A stretch of 64,000 bases of DNA from Asterias amurensis (Eukaryota; Echinodermata; Asteroidea; Forcipulatida; Asteriidae), in assembly GCF_032118995.1 (NCBI RefSeq), contig NC_092669.1:11642335-11706334 (forward strand), given 5' to 3'. The notes beneath the pieces were generated by a model. It ran no database searches and was not told where the DNA came from. It saw only the letters and a program-made list of their open reading frames with translations. A program made the translations under genes and the position numbers. Below are positions 38,561 to 50,545 of this stretch, piece by piece. Numbering within the stretch: position 1 is the stretch's first letter; every line of letters starts with the position of its first letter.

Positions 38561-41309
38561 CTTTGCTCTTTTGGTTCTTCCCAAGTAGCTCAAAAATAGA
38601 GATATTTCAGGTACATTTGGGAGCGGATATGGAACGACTTTCCGGCGGCAGCTGCTGCTTTGACTACTTTTTGGGGACCATTATCATTTTGTATACCGCC
38701 CTCATGCGTTCTCTAAAAGGGGCAAAGAAATAATTTTGTGATACAAAAATAATGGTTGAGCGCGCCCTCACGTGGTCAAGATCACGGCGCATTAAAGTTT
38801 TATCTGTGAAGTTTTCCGCAAAATATAGTTATAGCAATCTCTTTTTCAGGTCTTTATGCAGAAATATGCACGAACTCTTCTTGTATTACTTTGTTTTTAC
38901 TTTTACAGTTTAACTTTTAAAAGAATGTTTGATTTCTTCAAAGCATTATTTCACCCGACGAGGGGGGGGGGGTGGGTGGAGCTATCTCTTCCACGCCCCT
39001 CTCTCAAAAAAAAAACCCAAAACGAAACAAAAACAACAAACAAGAACATTAGCCGTTAAAATGTGTGCCCCTAGTATCAGAAAATCTTGGACCCTCTGTA
39101 AACAAATAATTATTCATATTAATTTTGACATTTTCGCTTGTATGAAATGACCCAAAACGTGAGCAGACGATAACTTCCTTCTAACAATAAAACGGGCATT
39201 TCAAGCAAGTGAAGTCGTCCATACGGTAGATGAAAAAAACGTTGACTCCAACTACACAATATAAAATAAAATAATAACGCGCTTGCATATCTCAAAACTT
39301 TTTAGCCTGTGAACTAGAATGTTGTTGATGGGGGATGCGCGCGTTGTGTGTAAAAAGAAGTTAGTTAGTCTCATGTCAGTTGCCTTGTTGTGTCTGTTGT
39401 TTTGGGCAAGTACGTTTCCGGACGACTTCTGAACTTTGTTTGCTGTTTTGAAAGAAAAAACCTGTAAGTTGAAATTGAATTGTATTATTCTCTAATAAAT
39501 ACGCACCTCCGACATTCTTCAACAAACAAAATATGATTTTCATGTATTTAGGGATGGCTGTAGTGTGCTAGTGTAGGTAGGTGGTCTCAGACAGACTGAC
39601 TTAATTTTTTTTTTAGAGTGACCGATTTTATTTTTTAGTTTGTCCCTTTTTCCACGTAACATTTTCCAGTTTGACACTGCCCGTGACACTGACACCTGCC
39701 ATATCATGACTGCACCTGCTGACTTGATAAAATGATATGCTGTAGGCCTACATTATAATTATATCATTTAAAAGAACTCAGGTGTAGCCTGTAACTGATG
39801 ACAAAAAAATGTGTTAAAACAAAAGGCCTTTTTTATTTTTGTTAAAATAAAAAGACATGATTATCATGGTTATGGGGGGTTACGGATGATTGGAGGGGGT
39901 TAACATTTCGATTTGGTGGCAGTAGAGTAGGGCCTAAGTTAAGTAAACTCAAAGTCAAAATGGTGATGTTGTGTTAATTTAAAAAAATGTTTGTTTTAAA
40001 TAGACCTTAAATGCACATGACGTCATTTCAGTACGGCGCCCCTGCATTGAGGTCAAAAGGAGGTTGTTCATTGGCCAATCTATGTGCGTTTCGATTGTTT
40101 CGTCACCTTTTGACCTCAAAGATGGCGGCTGGATGACGTCAATGCATAAGGTCTATTAAAACTTTAAAAAATTAAAAACTAAAACATGCTCGTTTTTCAG
40201 TAAAGGTTTATCGCGAATAGCAAAATATCAAGAGAGGGCGTTGTTGAACCCACACAAAGGTATAGGCGTTGCATGTGTGAGTTGTAGAAACTGCGTAGAA
40301 ACCGCCCCATATTTCTTCCCACAATGCATTGCGATACTGAATCGCGATAAACCAAATGATGTGTCACGCAATAAGCATGATATTTTTAAGAGCATCAGTA
40401 AATGCAGTAAACAGGGAAAAGAAGGAAGGTCATAGGCCGGTCATAGGCCTATCCTATGCCTACTGACTGGTCCTGCTGGTGTAAACTTTGCGAATAGCAC
40501 GCCTGCAGCTGCTGTCCACAATGAATGACTGATGATAGGCCTATCCCCATTGACATTTTTTTATTGTTATGATTTGTTAGGGCCCTACTGCATTTTGTAT
40601 TTAATCAAGACTTTGCCCAATTTGCAGATTGGTTTTAAAAACTCTTTTCTTTGATTTTGGTTTTGTCCTATTTTAATTCAATTTATTTTGAATGTGACGA
40701 GGCTATTTGCTACCCAAACATGAACAAAAGTAATTATACAGATCTGTAGGAAAAGTAAAATAAATGGTCTCTTTCAGTCTTTGCTTAGTTAGCAGTTAGT
40801 AGGGTGGAATTCTTTTGTTGTGTGTGTAACTAAACTTAAAGTTTATAGTTCAGTCAACAAAAGTTACCCAAGACATTACAATTTGCTCTTCATCAAATTG
40901 TAAACAAAGGCAAAAGCGAATTTCCTTGCGCCATGATTTAATAATTGATTTGCTTTTGCGTGTTTCGGTCATTGCTAATAGAAGTGCGTAGTTATATTAC
41001 TTTTCAAAAGTTAAAACTTCTGTTTGTTGAACTGCATTTCAACTTAAAATATTACCATTTTTTATTTTTTATTAGAATATTTGAAAATAAAAAATGGGGC
41101 TCATCTAGGTTCAGGCTGTTGAGCTTGATGGTAGAACTACGGGTTTCAATATTCATACTTTATGAACTTTTTTTTCACTTGTTACAGGACATACTCTTCT
41201 CTATTTCAAACAAGCTTAGCTTTTGACAATCCAGCTGAAGTTTTTAAATAGCTTAACTTTTGACAACCCAGTTGAAGTTTTGGCCAAACCGGTTGCAGTT
41301 GTGGTCAAG
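38561..41309. promoter_or_regulatory. Divergent AMBRA1/PRDM9 intergenic region
   Basis: About 2.7 kb separates the two starts. Next to AMBRA1 is a GC-richer stretch (TTTCCGGCGGCAGCTGCTGC at 38639-38658, with an ETS-like CCGG core). A possible PRDM9 leader exon ends at about 39463 (AAAAACCT before GTAAGT), but this is only a donor motif. A CRE-bearing MITE lies at 40001-40157. A 30-base tandem repeat (TTTTGACAA.CCAG.TGAAGTTTT) precedes the PRDM9 ATG at 41220-41280. No further gene is seen. Confidence 0.4.
40001..40157. mobile_element. Short MITE carrying two CRE/ATF palindromes
   Basis: Inverted ends ATAGACCTTAAATGCA / TGCATAAGGTCTAT, flanked by TAA on both sides, which would fit a Harbinger-type 3-bp duplication (inference). 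Just inside each end lies ATGACGTCA (perfect ATGACGTCAT at 40017-40026 and ATGACGTCAA at 40133-40142). GAGGTCAAAAGG / CCTTTTGACCTC forms a second inverted pair, with CATTGGCCAAT at the centre. Confidence 0.7.
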
Positions 41310-44300
41310 ATGGCCAGGCCAAAGAGACCAGATGATGGCATTGAACAGTTCTTCTCCGCCACTGAATTTCAAGAAATGTCTGACTATGAAAAGCTGAGGC
41401 TGAGAAATATGAAAGCCAACTATGAAATGATGGTTGAAATTGGTAAGTAGCATTATTAATTAAGGACAAATGATTAAAATTAAGGGTTAGGGCACAAATT
41501 TGGGTTGAAGCAAAACAAAACATTATTACCAGCTAGATGAAAAAATTATCTTTCAGCCACTAGCACTTACTTAGTTACTTTATTGATTCATTTTTTTTGT
41601 GGGGTCTTATGCCATCATGATGTGCATAGAATCACCATAAAATAGGAGTGCCAGGAAACAGTTAAATTCAACACTTTACTGACCTCAACATACATACAGG
41701 TGAACATTATTTCTTGAAGGTCTTTGAAAATACACTGTTGGTGGTTTAAGATTTAAGGGTTTATTTAACCACCAGAACTTGAATTCAATGCTCTTAACCA
41801 CTCCGCCACAATACTCTACATTCTGAATTTACAATTTTAAAAGACATTCAATTCACACAAACAAAAGATAATCAAACTTTAGGGTGTGCACATATTTGTC
41901 TTAAATTGATGGAAAACTTGGGCTTAATGCAAAACAAAATTCTCAAATTATAGTGAATCAGATTTTGTTATAGAAAAGGAGAAGACATCAGCATAGCAAA
42001 CAGGTTTATTATTTAATTTTCATATTCCTTGTTTCTATTTCAGGTTTGACAATACCCAAACCAGAGTTTATGAATGGTCCATTTCGTAAGAGAAAACCTA
42101 AGTTTGTAGAGAGTGACAGTGATGATGAAGAGTGGAAACCTGGGTCATCTGCAGATAAAACAAACAGAAAAACAGGTCGGTTAATTCTTATATAATAATG
42201 ACGTCTTCTATAGCGCCGGTATCCACAAAAAAGTGCTCATGGCGCTTAGGCTATATGACAGAGAAAGTGGGCCAGTGCTTTCACTAAAAAAAACTGTTGG
42301 TTCAGATAATCCAAATTAGTATATTTTTCAACTTTTTGCTTTGCCTATTGTTGAGTGCCATGTGCTACTGCGTGGCAGGAGTGTGCGGTAAGAATCCACT
42401 AAATAAGTTGGTATTATAATATTACAGTACTCTTGAATTCATGTTATATAAGGGTAGTGGAAGGCTGCTTGGGAAGTAATAAGGGACTTCAAAAAAATGA
42501 GATTGGGCTTTGTGGTCTAAGCAAAAAAAACTAAGAAAACCTATACCCATTTAACTGGCCTTACTTTTTCTGCTGAATGTACAACATTGAAAGTTTCTTG
42601 TTCAAAGTTTAACAAGGAATAGATGTTCACACGAATACTTTGTGAAGTTTGTGGTACTGTTTTGACAAATGAGATGGTAAAACTCACTGATGTTTTTAAC
42701 ACTTCAATACTACACTTTTTCATACAACTACTTTTAAAAGAGATAAACACGGTTGAAAACTGGCCTGAGATTTCATTAAAAACCTATTGGTTCACACTTT
42801 AATCCAAATATTAGTATATTATTTTTTTAGCTTTTTTGCTTTGGCTTTTGTTGAATGCAATGTGACACTCTGTGGCAGAATTGTACGCTATAAGAAACCA
42901 ATCACTTGAATTGATTTCTTTATGGTCTTTTCTCTAACTGTCTTGAAACATTTAGTTGCGGGATGAAACAACTGAAAATTTTATCTGCATTTAGACATGT
43001 TTACATCTGCCTGGTAAAAAAGGGGAGCTGTATTTTCTTCAAATATTCAACACAGTTACCATTCTTTCTTCTCCATGTAAATTTTTTATCTATTAAACCT
43101 CTGAATAAGTTTGGCTTTTCATTCTTTGCTGCAGTTTATAAGAGAAAAAAGACATTCACAGTTCCACTTAAAGGTATCCAACAACAGTCCACTTCAGTGA
43201 ACTTGATGGCAAAGGTAAATTCTAAATTATTTCTTAAAGAAATTAGTAAAACAGATAAAAGTAATTATTGAATCAATGATGAGCAATGAGCATAATTTGT
43301 TTGTACAATTGGCAAAACACGAGAAAGTGAAGTTAAAAGAAGTTACCATAATATTGGGATCTTGTTTCCACCTATCTCTCAAAACTCAGTTTTGTTGCAT
43401 TGGAAATACTGAGGCTCACCAGTTTTTATTTTAATATTCAATTATTTTTAAAATGCAGCAAGTAAAAAATAAACGCAGTTTGACAAAGTTCAACCATTTA
43501 ATAAAACTATGCGCAAATTTTTCTGATTTTTTGACTCTAGGAAAAGTCAGACTTTTAGTATTAATAAGTCCTGAAAATCTTTTACATACAGCCTATGTGT
43601 ACATGTATGTCAGAGCTGTACTGGAAAAAAAACTGTTCCTACTTTTTTTCTTGGACTAAATATCATGCCTGTTATTTGGGGGTATTGAATTTTTTCCCCG
43701 TCTACTACCATTTTGCGGGAAGTATCTAAGTTAAGTTATATAAGGCCTGAATGATATGCATCTTGTATTTTTGTTTGAGAAGAAAAAAATAAAGTGTCAG
43801 GAAATTTCAATTGTAATTTTAACAAACATTTGTAAAATTATTTCTTCCTTGTCTAGAATTCCTCATCAAGTCACACCTCACCACCAGAGCAGCCAGAGCA
43901 GGAGGCAAAACAACGAGAAGGTGAAGATAACTTTGATTTCCTTGGCCGTGTCACAATCAGTGACTCTGGAAAACTCATCCCATGTGGAACTCAAAATCCG
44001 GAACCTCCAAAAAGACAACCAGCTAAAAGAAAAAGAGGTACTCCCATAATTAGAAATATTTCTTTACATGCCATGAGTCAAAATTGTTTAATTTATTACT
44101 GTTTATTCTTGGTAAATTACTGTTTATTCCAAGGTGCTCAGCAAGAAAAAAAAACCTGACATGAATATAAAAATTGACAAACATAAACAATTTTTGTTTT
44201 ATAATCAGGAATGCACTTTTTCAGTTTGTTTAGTGTAATGCCAAAGAAATCTAAAAAAAAAACTAAAAAAGTTGAACCTGTTCCTTTTTTTCTGTTATTA

Positions 44301-45773
44301 CAAAGTTAATAAATAGAAAGTTAATTGCAAAGTTAATTTCAAAGTTAATACAAAGCTGCTAAAAACAAATACAAATGTAATATTAAAAAGGGGAAATGCC
44401 GCCAGCCCCCCTAAAAAAACTAATTATTTTAGCATCACAAACAAAAAAGAAAGAAAAGAGAAATCTGAGCCGGCCAGATGTTGTAGAATAAGTCAGCTTA
44501 ACTTTGGGCTAGCCACAAATTTGAGTTTAGAATATAGTTCTTTAAGAAATATAGCCATTGGTACAAATGAGTGTTAGCAGAACTATAATGGTTCCACAGT
44601 TACTAAATAAAAACAATATAATATTGTCAATAAGAATTGAATCCCCCGAAAAAAAATCAGAAATTTGTTCATTTGTTTTTAAATTTCATAGATCACTCTA
44701 ACCTTTTTGTGTAACAGTTGCCCAAATGAGGAGACCAATAATACAAAATGTAAAATATTTATACAAGTTGCAGTCTTGAAAAAAAAAGTTGGTCTAAAAT
44801 TGTTTCTCCCATTTTCCACATCTTCAGTTGACACTTCACAGAGAAAAGAGCAACGTTATCCACGGCGTGCAGCAGCCAGGAAATGCTACAAGGACTTGGA
44901 TGGACCTAATGATGACAGTTTTGTGTGTATGTAAAAAAGTGCTTATGTTAAAGCTTGAGGTTTACTTTTGTAAAACTTTCTAAAAGTTCCAGAGAAACCA
45001 GGGGTGAAAACTTACTATCAGTTTGGATAGTAAAAAATAATATGGGATCATCACAAAATATGGTTGATCATCTTTCTTGAATTTTCTTATATTCTTTCAT
45101 AAAAAAAATGTTTAAAAGTCATATATATGACTTTTTAAACTTTTGTTTATTTAGTTTATCTACTTAAAAAGATATGCTGTTCATATGGGGTTGGTTATTA
45201 AGACATTTTGCAATAGAATATAAAAAGAATATACAACGTATACATATATGAGTTTAATTATATCTTCTTTTGGAAAACAGATTGTGAAGACTGCCATGAG
45301 CTTTTTGAGAATAGCTGTCCTCAACATCCTCTGACCGTCATCGAAAACACCCCAGTCACAAAAGGATGCAGAGATCATGCTAAGCGTAGTCTTCCAGATG
45401 GACTTATTGTCAAGGAAGCTGGTATCAAGAATGCTGGCCTAGGTGTTTGGGCTGAGAAGGCTTTCCCCAAAGGAGTGAGGTTTGGACATTATGGAGGTGA
45501 AATTGTCGGGGAAGAGGAAGGCAGAGAAAGTGGCTACGCTTGGGAGGTAAGTGGGTACCTAGCCTGTGAGGGCAGAGATGGTTCTTGTGATTTAAACCGA
45601 GTTGTGCATTTGTTGCACAGGCTGTGTCAGGGAGCTGAGATAGTTTCAGTGATTTAAGGCCCAGTGAACAGGGGTAATAATAAATATAATAGATATTACA
45701 TATGGGGTAAAAATTTTTGAAGTGCTTCGGGATGCCCTTCAACAGGTGTGAAAAGTGCGATATGAAAGCTGGC

Positions 45774-45810
<37 letters not shown>

Positions 45811-48720
45811 GAGTGATCTGTTGGACTTTGAAAAACTGAGATTGGATTTCTTAATTTAGGCAAAAAATATAAGTCCTTCCCATTTATACTGACCTTAACT
45901 CTTTTCTGAATAGCGTAATACAACATTGAAAGTTTCCTACTCCAAGTTTACCAATCCACAGCAATACTTTGTAGTACTTTGACATAATGACTCGAATTAA
46001 CCTGATGGTTTTAATACTAAATGCTCTGCTTTTCCAGACAATAAAAACAGCAAGGACAACAAATAAAATCATCTGCATAAACTTGGAGAGTTCAATAATA
46101 ATTTTTAAATTTGTTGTTGTTGCATAACCAACCTTTGTTTCATATCACAACAGATCTTTGATCACAATGGCAAAAGCCATTACATTGACGGCAAAAACCC
46201 CAGCAAAGGCAATTGGATGCGGTATGTGAACTGTGCATGCAATGAGGCAGAACAGAACCTTGTTGCCTACCAGTACTGTGGTCAGATTTACTATAGGAGT
46301 TTTAAGACGATCTCACCAGGTCAGGAGCTACTAGTTTTCTATGGTGAAGAATATGCTTCTGAGCTTGGGATTGTGATGACAGACAATGATGGCAAACAAT
46401 GTGCCAAAAGTAAGTTTAAATTGCCCTCAATGTGAACCCTTCCCCAAAACAACTTTTTGTACTAAAAAAAACTGTTGTTTTATAAAGTTGCAGCAACTTC
46501 TTCAATAAATGTTATTGGCATTTTGAAGGAACCACCTGAATGTGGCAAACCTCAGTTGACTTGCATATGTAATTATTATGGCTGTAAAATAAAAAAAATT
46601 AAGTTGCTTGAAAAATAGGAGGTGATCTTGTTAGCAAACTGCCAGAATTCTCTTTGATTTTTAACATCTAAAGAGAATGCTAAAAAACTTACAAGTTTTA
46701 CTTTTATTCGGGCTTGAATAATCTTAATGGTTTATAAATAATTTACTTGAGACAAAAAGGTGTACATTGGTGAATGTTTGGAAGGTTTCCCCTTGCTCAG
46801 TTTTTTCAATGTTTCCTAAAACTCTCTGTATAGTGCACTAATTGCAATACATTTATTCCAAAAAGGGAATCCTCTGAATTAATATCCAAGAGTTATACAC
46901 CTTAAAAAAGATGTAGAAGACAAGAAGGGGGGGGGGGGGGGTAAATAAAACAAAATAAGTACAATTTGTAATTTAAAAGGTGTTAATTGATGATTAATTT
47001 AACCTTTTTCTTTTATACAGATGACCTACACCCATGTACTCGATGTGACAAGATCTACACAGATTTTAAGTATCTAGCCGGGCACATGAAGCACACCCAT
47101 GGATCATCTGCTGAGTGGTACGACTACTTGAAATCAACAAAACACTCTTTCAACATCACAGCATGTAATCGCAAAGTTGCTTCTCAAGTACAGAGTTCAT
47201 TCAGAAACATGAAAGTACCATTTGGCTGTAACACAAATACAAAATTCATGAAAATAAGCTCAAATGTAACTGAATTGCAACAGTTTGCTTGCAGTCAGTG
47301 TAGCACAAAGTTCAACTCAATGAATGACTTGGAAGCTCATAGATTAACGCACATCAACGAAGATGGTGAAAAAAGGGCAAGTAGGAATTTAAGAAAGGGG
47401 CGATGTAATAGATCATCAGAACAAATCGGGAATGTTGACTTCAGAAAGGAACATGGAAAGAGAAAACCTAAACTACCTAGCAAAATAGAAAATGAAGTTT
47501 CAAGGAATGCCTCCAAAAATTACAAGAGCGTAACAAATAATGCAAATATTTTGAAAAAAGATACAAAAGCAAAACAAACCCCTAAAAATAATGTCGTATG
47601 TGACAATGGATTTACAATTGGTAGTACCATTGAAGTATGTGAACAAAATACATGGAGTGGTAACTTGAAAGACCATCAAAGAATTCACACAGGAGAGAAA
47701 CCATTCGCCTGTAACCAGTGTGAGTCCAGATTTGCACTTAGGTGTGACTTGAAAAGACATCAAAGAACTCACACAGGAGAGAAACCATTCGCCTGTAACC
47801 AGTGTGAGTCAAGATTTGCACTGAGGCATAACTTGAAAAAACATCTAAGAACTCACACAGGAGAGAAACCATTCGCTTGTAACCAGTGTGAGTTTAGATG
47901 TGCAGTGAGGAGTAACTTGAAAGACCATCAAAGAACTCACACAGGAGAGAAACCATTCGCTTGTAACCAGTGTGAGTCAAGATTTGCCCTGAGGCATAAC
48001 TTGAAAACACATCAAAGAACTCACACAGGAGAGAAACCGTTCGCTTGTAACCAGTGTGAGTCAAGATTTTCACAGAGGGGTACCTTGGAAAAACATCAAA
48101 GAACTCACACAGGAGAGAAACCATTCGCTTGTAACCAGTGTGAGTTCAAATGTGCACGGAGGCCTAACTTGGAAAGACATCAAAGAACTCACACAGGAGA
48201 GAAACCATTCGCTTGTAACCAGTGTGAGTCAAGATTTGCACAGAGGCCTAACTTGGAAACACATCAAAGAACTCACACAGGAGAGAAACCATTCGCTTGT
48301 AACCAGTGTGAGTCAAGATTTTCACAGAGGGGTACCTTGGAAACCCATCAAAGAACTCACACAGGAGAGAAACCATTCGCCTGTAACCAGTGTGAGTCAA
48401 GATTTTCACAGAGGGGTACCTTGGAAACCCATCAAAGAACTCACACAGGAGAGAAACCATTCGCCTGTAACCAGTGTGAGTCAAGATTTTCACAGAGGGG
48501 TACCTTGGAAATGCATCAAAGAACTCACACAGGAGAGAAACCATTCGCTTGTAACCAGTGTGAGTCAAGATTTGCACAGAGGCATCACTTAAAAAAACAT
48601 CAAAGAACTCACACAGGAGAGAAACCATTCGCTTGTAACCAGTGTGACTACAAATGTACACAGAGCAGTGCTTTGAAAACACATAAAAGAACTCACACAG
48701 GAGAGAAACCATTCATCTGA
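41310..48720 (+). CDS. PRDM9: PRDM9 (Meisetz) orthologue: KRAB-SSXRD-PR/SET-zinc finger histone methyltransferase
   Basis: In vertebrates PRDM9 binds DNA through its fingers and trimethylates H3K4 and H3K36 to place meiotic double-strand breaks. Exons 41310-41442, 42044-42175, 43135-43214, 43857-44037, 44828-44926, 45281-45546, 46154-46409, 47021-48720 join in phase to 948 residues. KRAB-like: about 8-44 ([17 protein letters not shown], human MGDWEKTRYRNVKRNYN). SSXRD: 45-75, with [10 protein letters not shown]. Zinc knuckle: C210, C213, C221, H224. PR/SET: about 245-370, with AGLGVW and NWMRYVNCA; tyrosines 279, 344 and 360 match human Y276, Y341 and Y357, so the enzyme looks intact. Single fingers start near 388 and 473; twelve tandem fingers fill 610-945. 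The start is the first ATG after an in-frame stop. Natural history in this species is unknown. Confidence 0.95.
41735..41815 (-). mobile_element. SINE head fragment
   Basis: The minus strand reads TTGTGGCGGAGTGGTTAAGAGCATTGAATTCAAGTTCTGGTGG, a Ser/Leu-tRNA-like A-box region. It lies in PRDM9 intron 1. Confidence 0.5.
42285..42910. repeat. Diverged duplicated segments in PRDM9 intron 2
   Basis: 42290-42410 (TTGGTTCAGATAATCCAAATTAGTATATTTTTCAACTTTTTGCTTTG...) resembles 42775-42900 (TTGGTTCACACTTTAATCCAAATATTAGTATATT...). The stretch between them, 42510-42700, resembles 45830-46020 in intron 6 of the same gene (GAATGTACAACATTGAAAGTTTC / GCGTAATACAACATTGAAAGTTTC). Either a local duplication or two copies of an unnamed interspersed element. 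Confidence 0.5.
45547..45812 (+). mobile_element. SINE with (ATT)n tail immediately after a PRDM9 SET exon
   Basis: Similarity to other SINEs starts within about 10 bases of the donor at 45547 (GGTGGGTACCTAGCCTGTGAGGGCAGAGATGG; compare 12860-12880) and runs to CGATATGAAAGCTGGCTATT and a pure ATT array at 45774-45810. Confidence 0.65.
47701..48708 (+). repeat. PRDM9 zinc finger array: 12 exact 84-bp units
   Basis: 12 x 84 = 1008 bp with no insertion or deletion. Every unit keeps FACNQC, the second H..H and the TGEKP linker. The residues at helix positions -1, 2, 3 and 6 for fingers 1-12 are LCDR, LHNK, VSND, LHNT, QGTK, RPNR, QPNT, QGTT, QGTT, QGTM, QHHK, QSAT. Units 8 and 9 differ by one silent base, and 9 and 10 by two bases at position 6. 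Fingers 3, 6 and 12 have C in place of the core F. A half finger (helix and linker only, about 593-609) precedes unit 1. Confidence 0.93.
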
Positions 48721-48792
48721 AATAAATGTGCAATGAGCAAGTACATCGGTAACAGTAGCCTACAATTATTATTATAAGGATTATTTGTTTTT

Positions 48793-48798
48793 AATAAA
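48793..48798 (+). terminator. PRDM9 polyadenylation signal AATAAA
   Basis: AATAAA 73 bases after the PRDM9 stop. Placed by motif and distance. Confidence 0.5.
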
Positions 48799-50227
48799 AA
48801 AATTATAAATGTATTTTCTATCTATTTTTAAGGAAGTGCTTTTTATAACTGACTTTTTCGGCAAAGACATGTGTTTGGTTTGCAGTTGAATTGTTTTCCC
48901 TGAAATTAAATAATTATTTAAAGTCAATGAACTGATGGGGCTGATTAAAAAACGAAGCAAATTTAACTGCTTTTATACATTTTTTTTAGAGGGTTTGGGG
49001 GACACAAATAAAAAATAAAAAGAAAAAAAAAAACATTTACAAAAATATGTTTACAAATTTTAATTCAATTTGCAATTCACTCCAATGTATTATAAACATC
49101 ACATTTAAAACATGAAAATTGCCTTCCAGTGGGCATCAATGATGAAAACACATTTTTATTTTCAGTATTCATTCCAAATCACTCCAGGTATACAAAATAA
49201 TGTTCCTTTTATCCTTGTTTAATTTGAATGTCTCCTTCATATTGGATGGAGATGGGTAATTTACAAAAATTGAAAATATATTGGTTTTGAATGTTTCAAT
49301 GTTAACCTGAATAAACATTGTCCCTCGTTCATGTTTATAAAATATCTCACACTTTTTTAAAATAAATTTATTTTCATCCTTCAATATTAAAGTCTCTACC
49401 AAACATAATTACTCTAAAAACGGTGAGAAAAAAGACTACACCCAATGACCTTTAACCTGCTAGATATGGTGTCCACTGTACTCGTGTGGCATTTAATGCA
49501 TCAGCTACCCTGTCCACAGACTATTCTCATTCAGTCAGCAATTGATATCAGTCAGAATCACAACGTACTATTAAAACAGTATTGTTACATTTTGACTGCC
49601 ATAAAACGCCTGTGAACTTCTTTTTCCTTACACAATTACCCAAGAGAAGACCACCTCACTTGGAGATGAAACTTTGCCCGATTTGGTAATTATGTTTTTT
49701 TTTTACAATGTATGTTGAGGAAATTATGTTGTCCGAGTTCCGTAAAAAATAAAGATTTTACTTTTTTAGTAAATGTAAAATTACTAATTTTACATTCAAT
49801 AACATGGCGACGTCTGATGAATGGATTGTATTTCTTTTTATTTTAGTTTCTAACTAAAAACACTTTTATGAAAAGTATATGTTGTTCAGTTTTGATTGTT
49901 TAATAATCTTTAATAATATTATTAAGTAAACTAATGTAACAATTTCTATACCCTGCCACCACTAATTTAATATTACTCACACAAAATTCCAAATGAGATT
50001 CCTTTTGTTTTTTGTAAAATGAGTGAAAATGTGACAGTAATTATTAATTATTCATCCCCAGCTAGACTAGATTACACTTGGTGTACGATCGCTGTATGAA
50101 CGTATTCTTTGTGAAGACTACATTCGTACTGTGTTCTGTCTCTAGAGTAACTGTTGTAGTTGTACCTTTGGTTTATTATTTTTTTTATAGCTCAATATTG
50201 CGTGGTTAAACTGCTGTCTAGTCCAAG
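48799..50227. other. Intergenic, no gene seen
   Basis: AT-rich. A partial family F sequence (CTGCCACCACTAATTTAATATT...) lies at about 49955-50030. The remaining open frames are short and unlike known proteins. Confidence 0.45.
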
Positions 50228-50420
50228 CAAGCTAGCCCACTTTGCTGGGCTGTTAGTGTTATGGCTCTCTTTTTATCATCGGTATTTTGTGCTTATTAAT
50301 ATTATTAATCATGGCGCCTATTGATGTATGTTGGTTGATAAGAGTAAGACCGATGAAACGATGATGAAAGAGAGCCAAATAATCGTAGCAGCCCAACAAG
50401 GTCCCTTGCCCACCACACAA
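50228..50420. mobile_element. Foldback MITE-like element (family H)
   Basis: GCCCACTTTGCTGGGCTG...ATGGCTCTCTTTTTATCATCGG is answered by GATGAAACGATGATGAAAGAGAGCC...CAGCCCAACAAGG. About 190 bp; centre TTAATATTATTAA. Confidence 0.55.
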
Positions 50421-50444
50421 GCACAAGTGGAGATAACAACTTGT

Positions 50445-50492
50445 TAGTTGCGATAACGTAACCCTTCGGGAGGAGTTATGTTATCGCAACTA
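50445..50492. mobile_element. Family E hairpin, short copy
   Basis: TAGTTGCGATAACGTAACCC, a 5-base centre, then GGAGTTATGTTATCGCAACTA. Nearly all arm; the inner part seen at 19791-19900 is missing. Confidence 0.7.
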
Positions 50493-50545
50493 ACATAGGC
50501 CTAATTGTAAATATCTTGTATGTAGACCTAACTGTAAATATTTAA

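Noticed and set aside
38561-38593. Longer AMBRA1 start at 38593
   Set aside because: The codon there is TTG; the first in-frame ATG is at 38560.
40241-40435. 64-codon Cys-containing frame upstream of PRDM9
   Set aside because: No domain, no splice context, no similarity I recognise.
41223-41309. Longer PRDM9 N-terminus starting MTIQLKF
   Set aside because: That start would be TTG; the first ATG in the frame is 41310, with a good context and directly before the KRAB-like region.
47500-48712. Long open frames antisense to, and in another frame of, the PRDM9 finger array
   Set aside because: The 84-bp period is a multiple of three, so any open unit stays open. They are shadows of the zinc finger frame.
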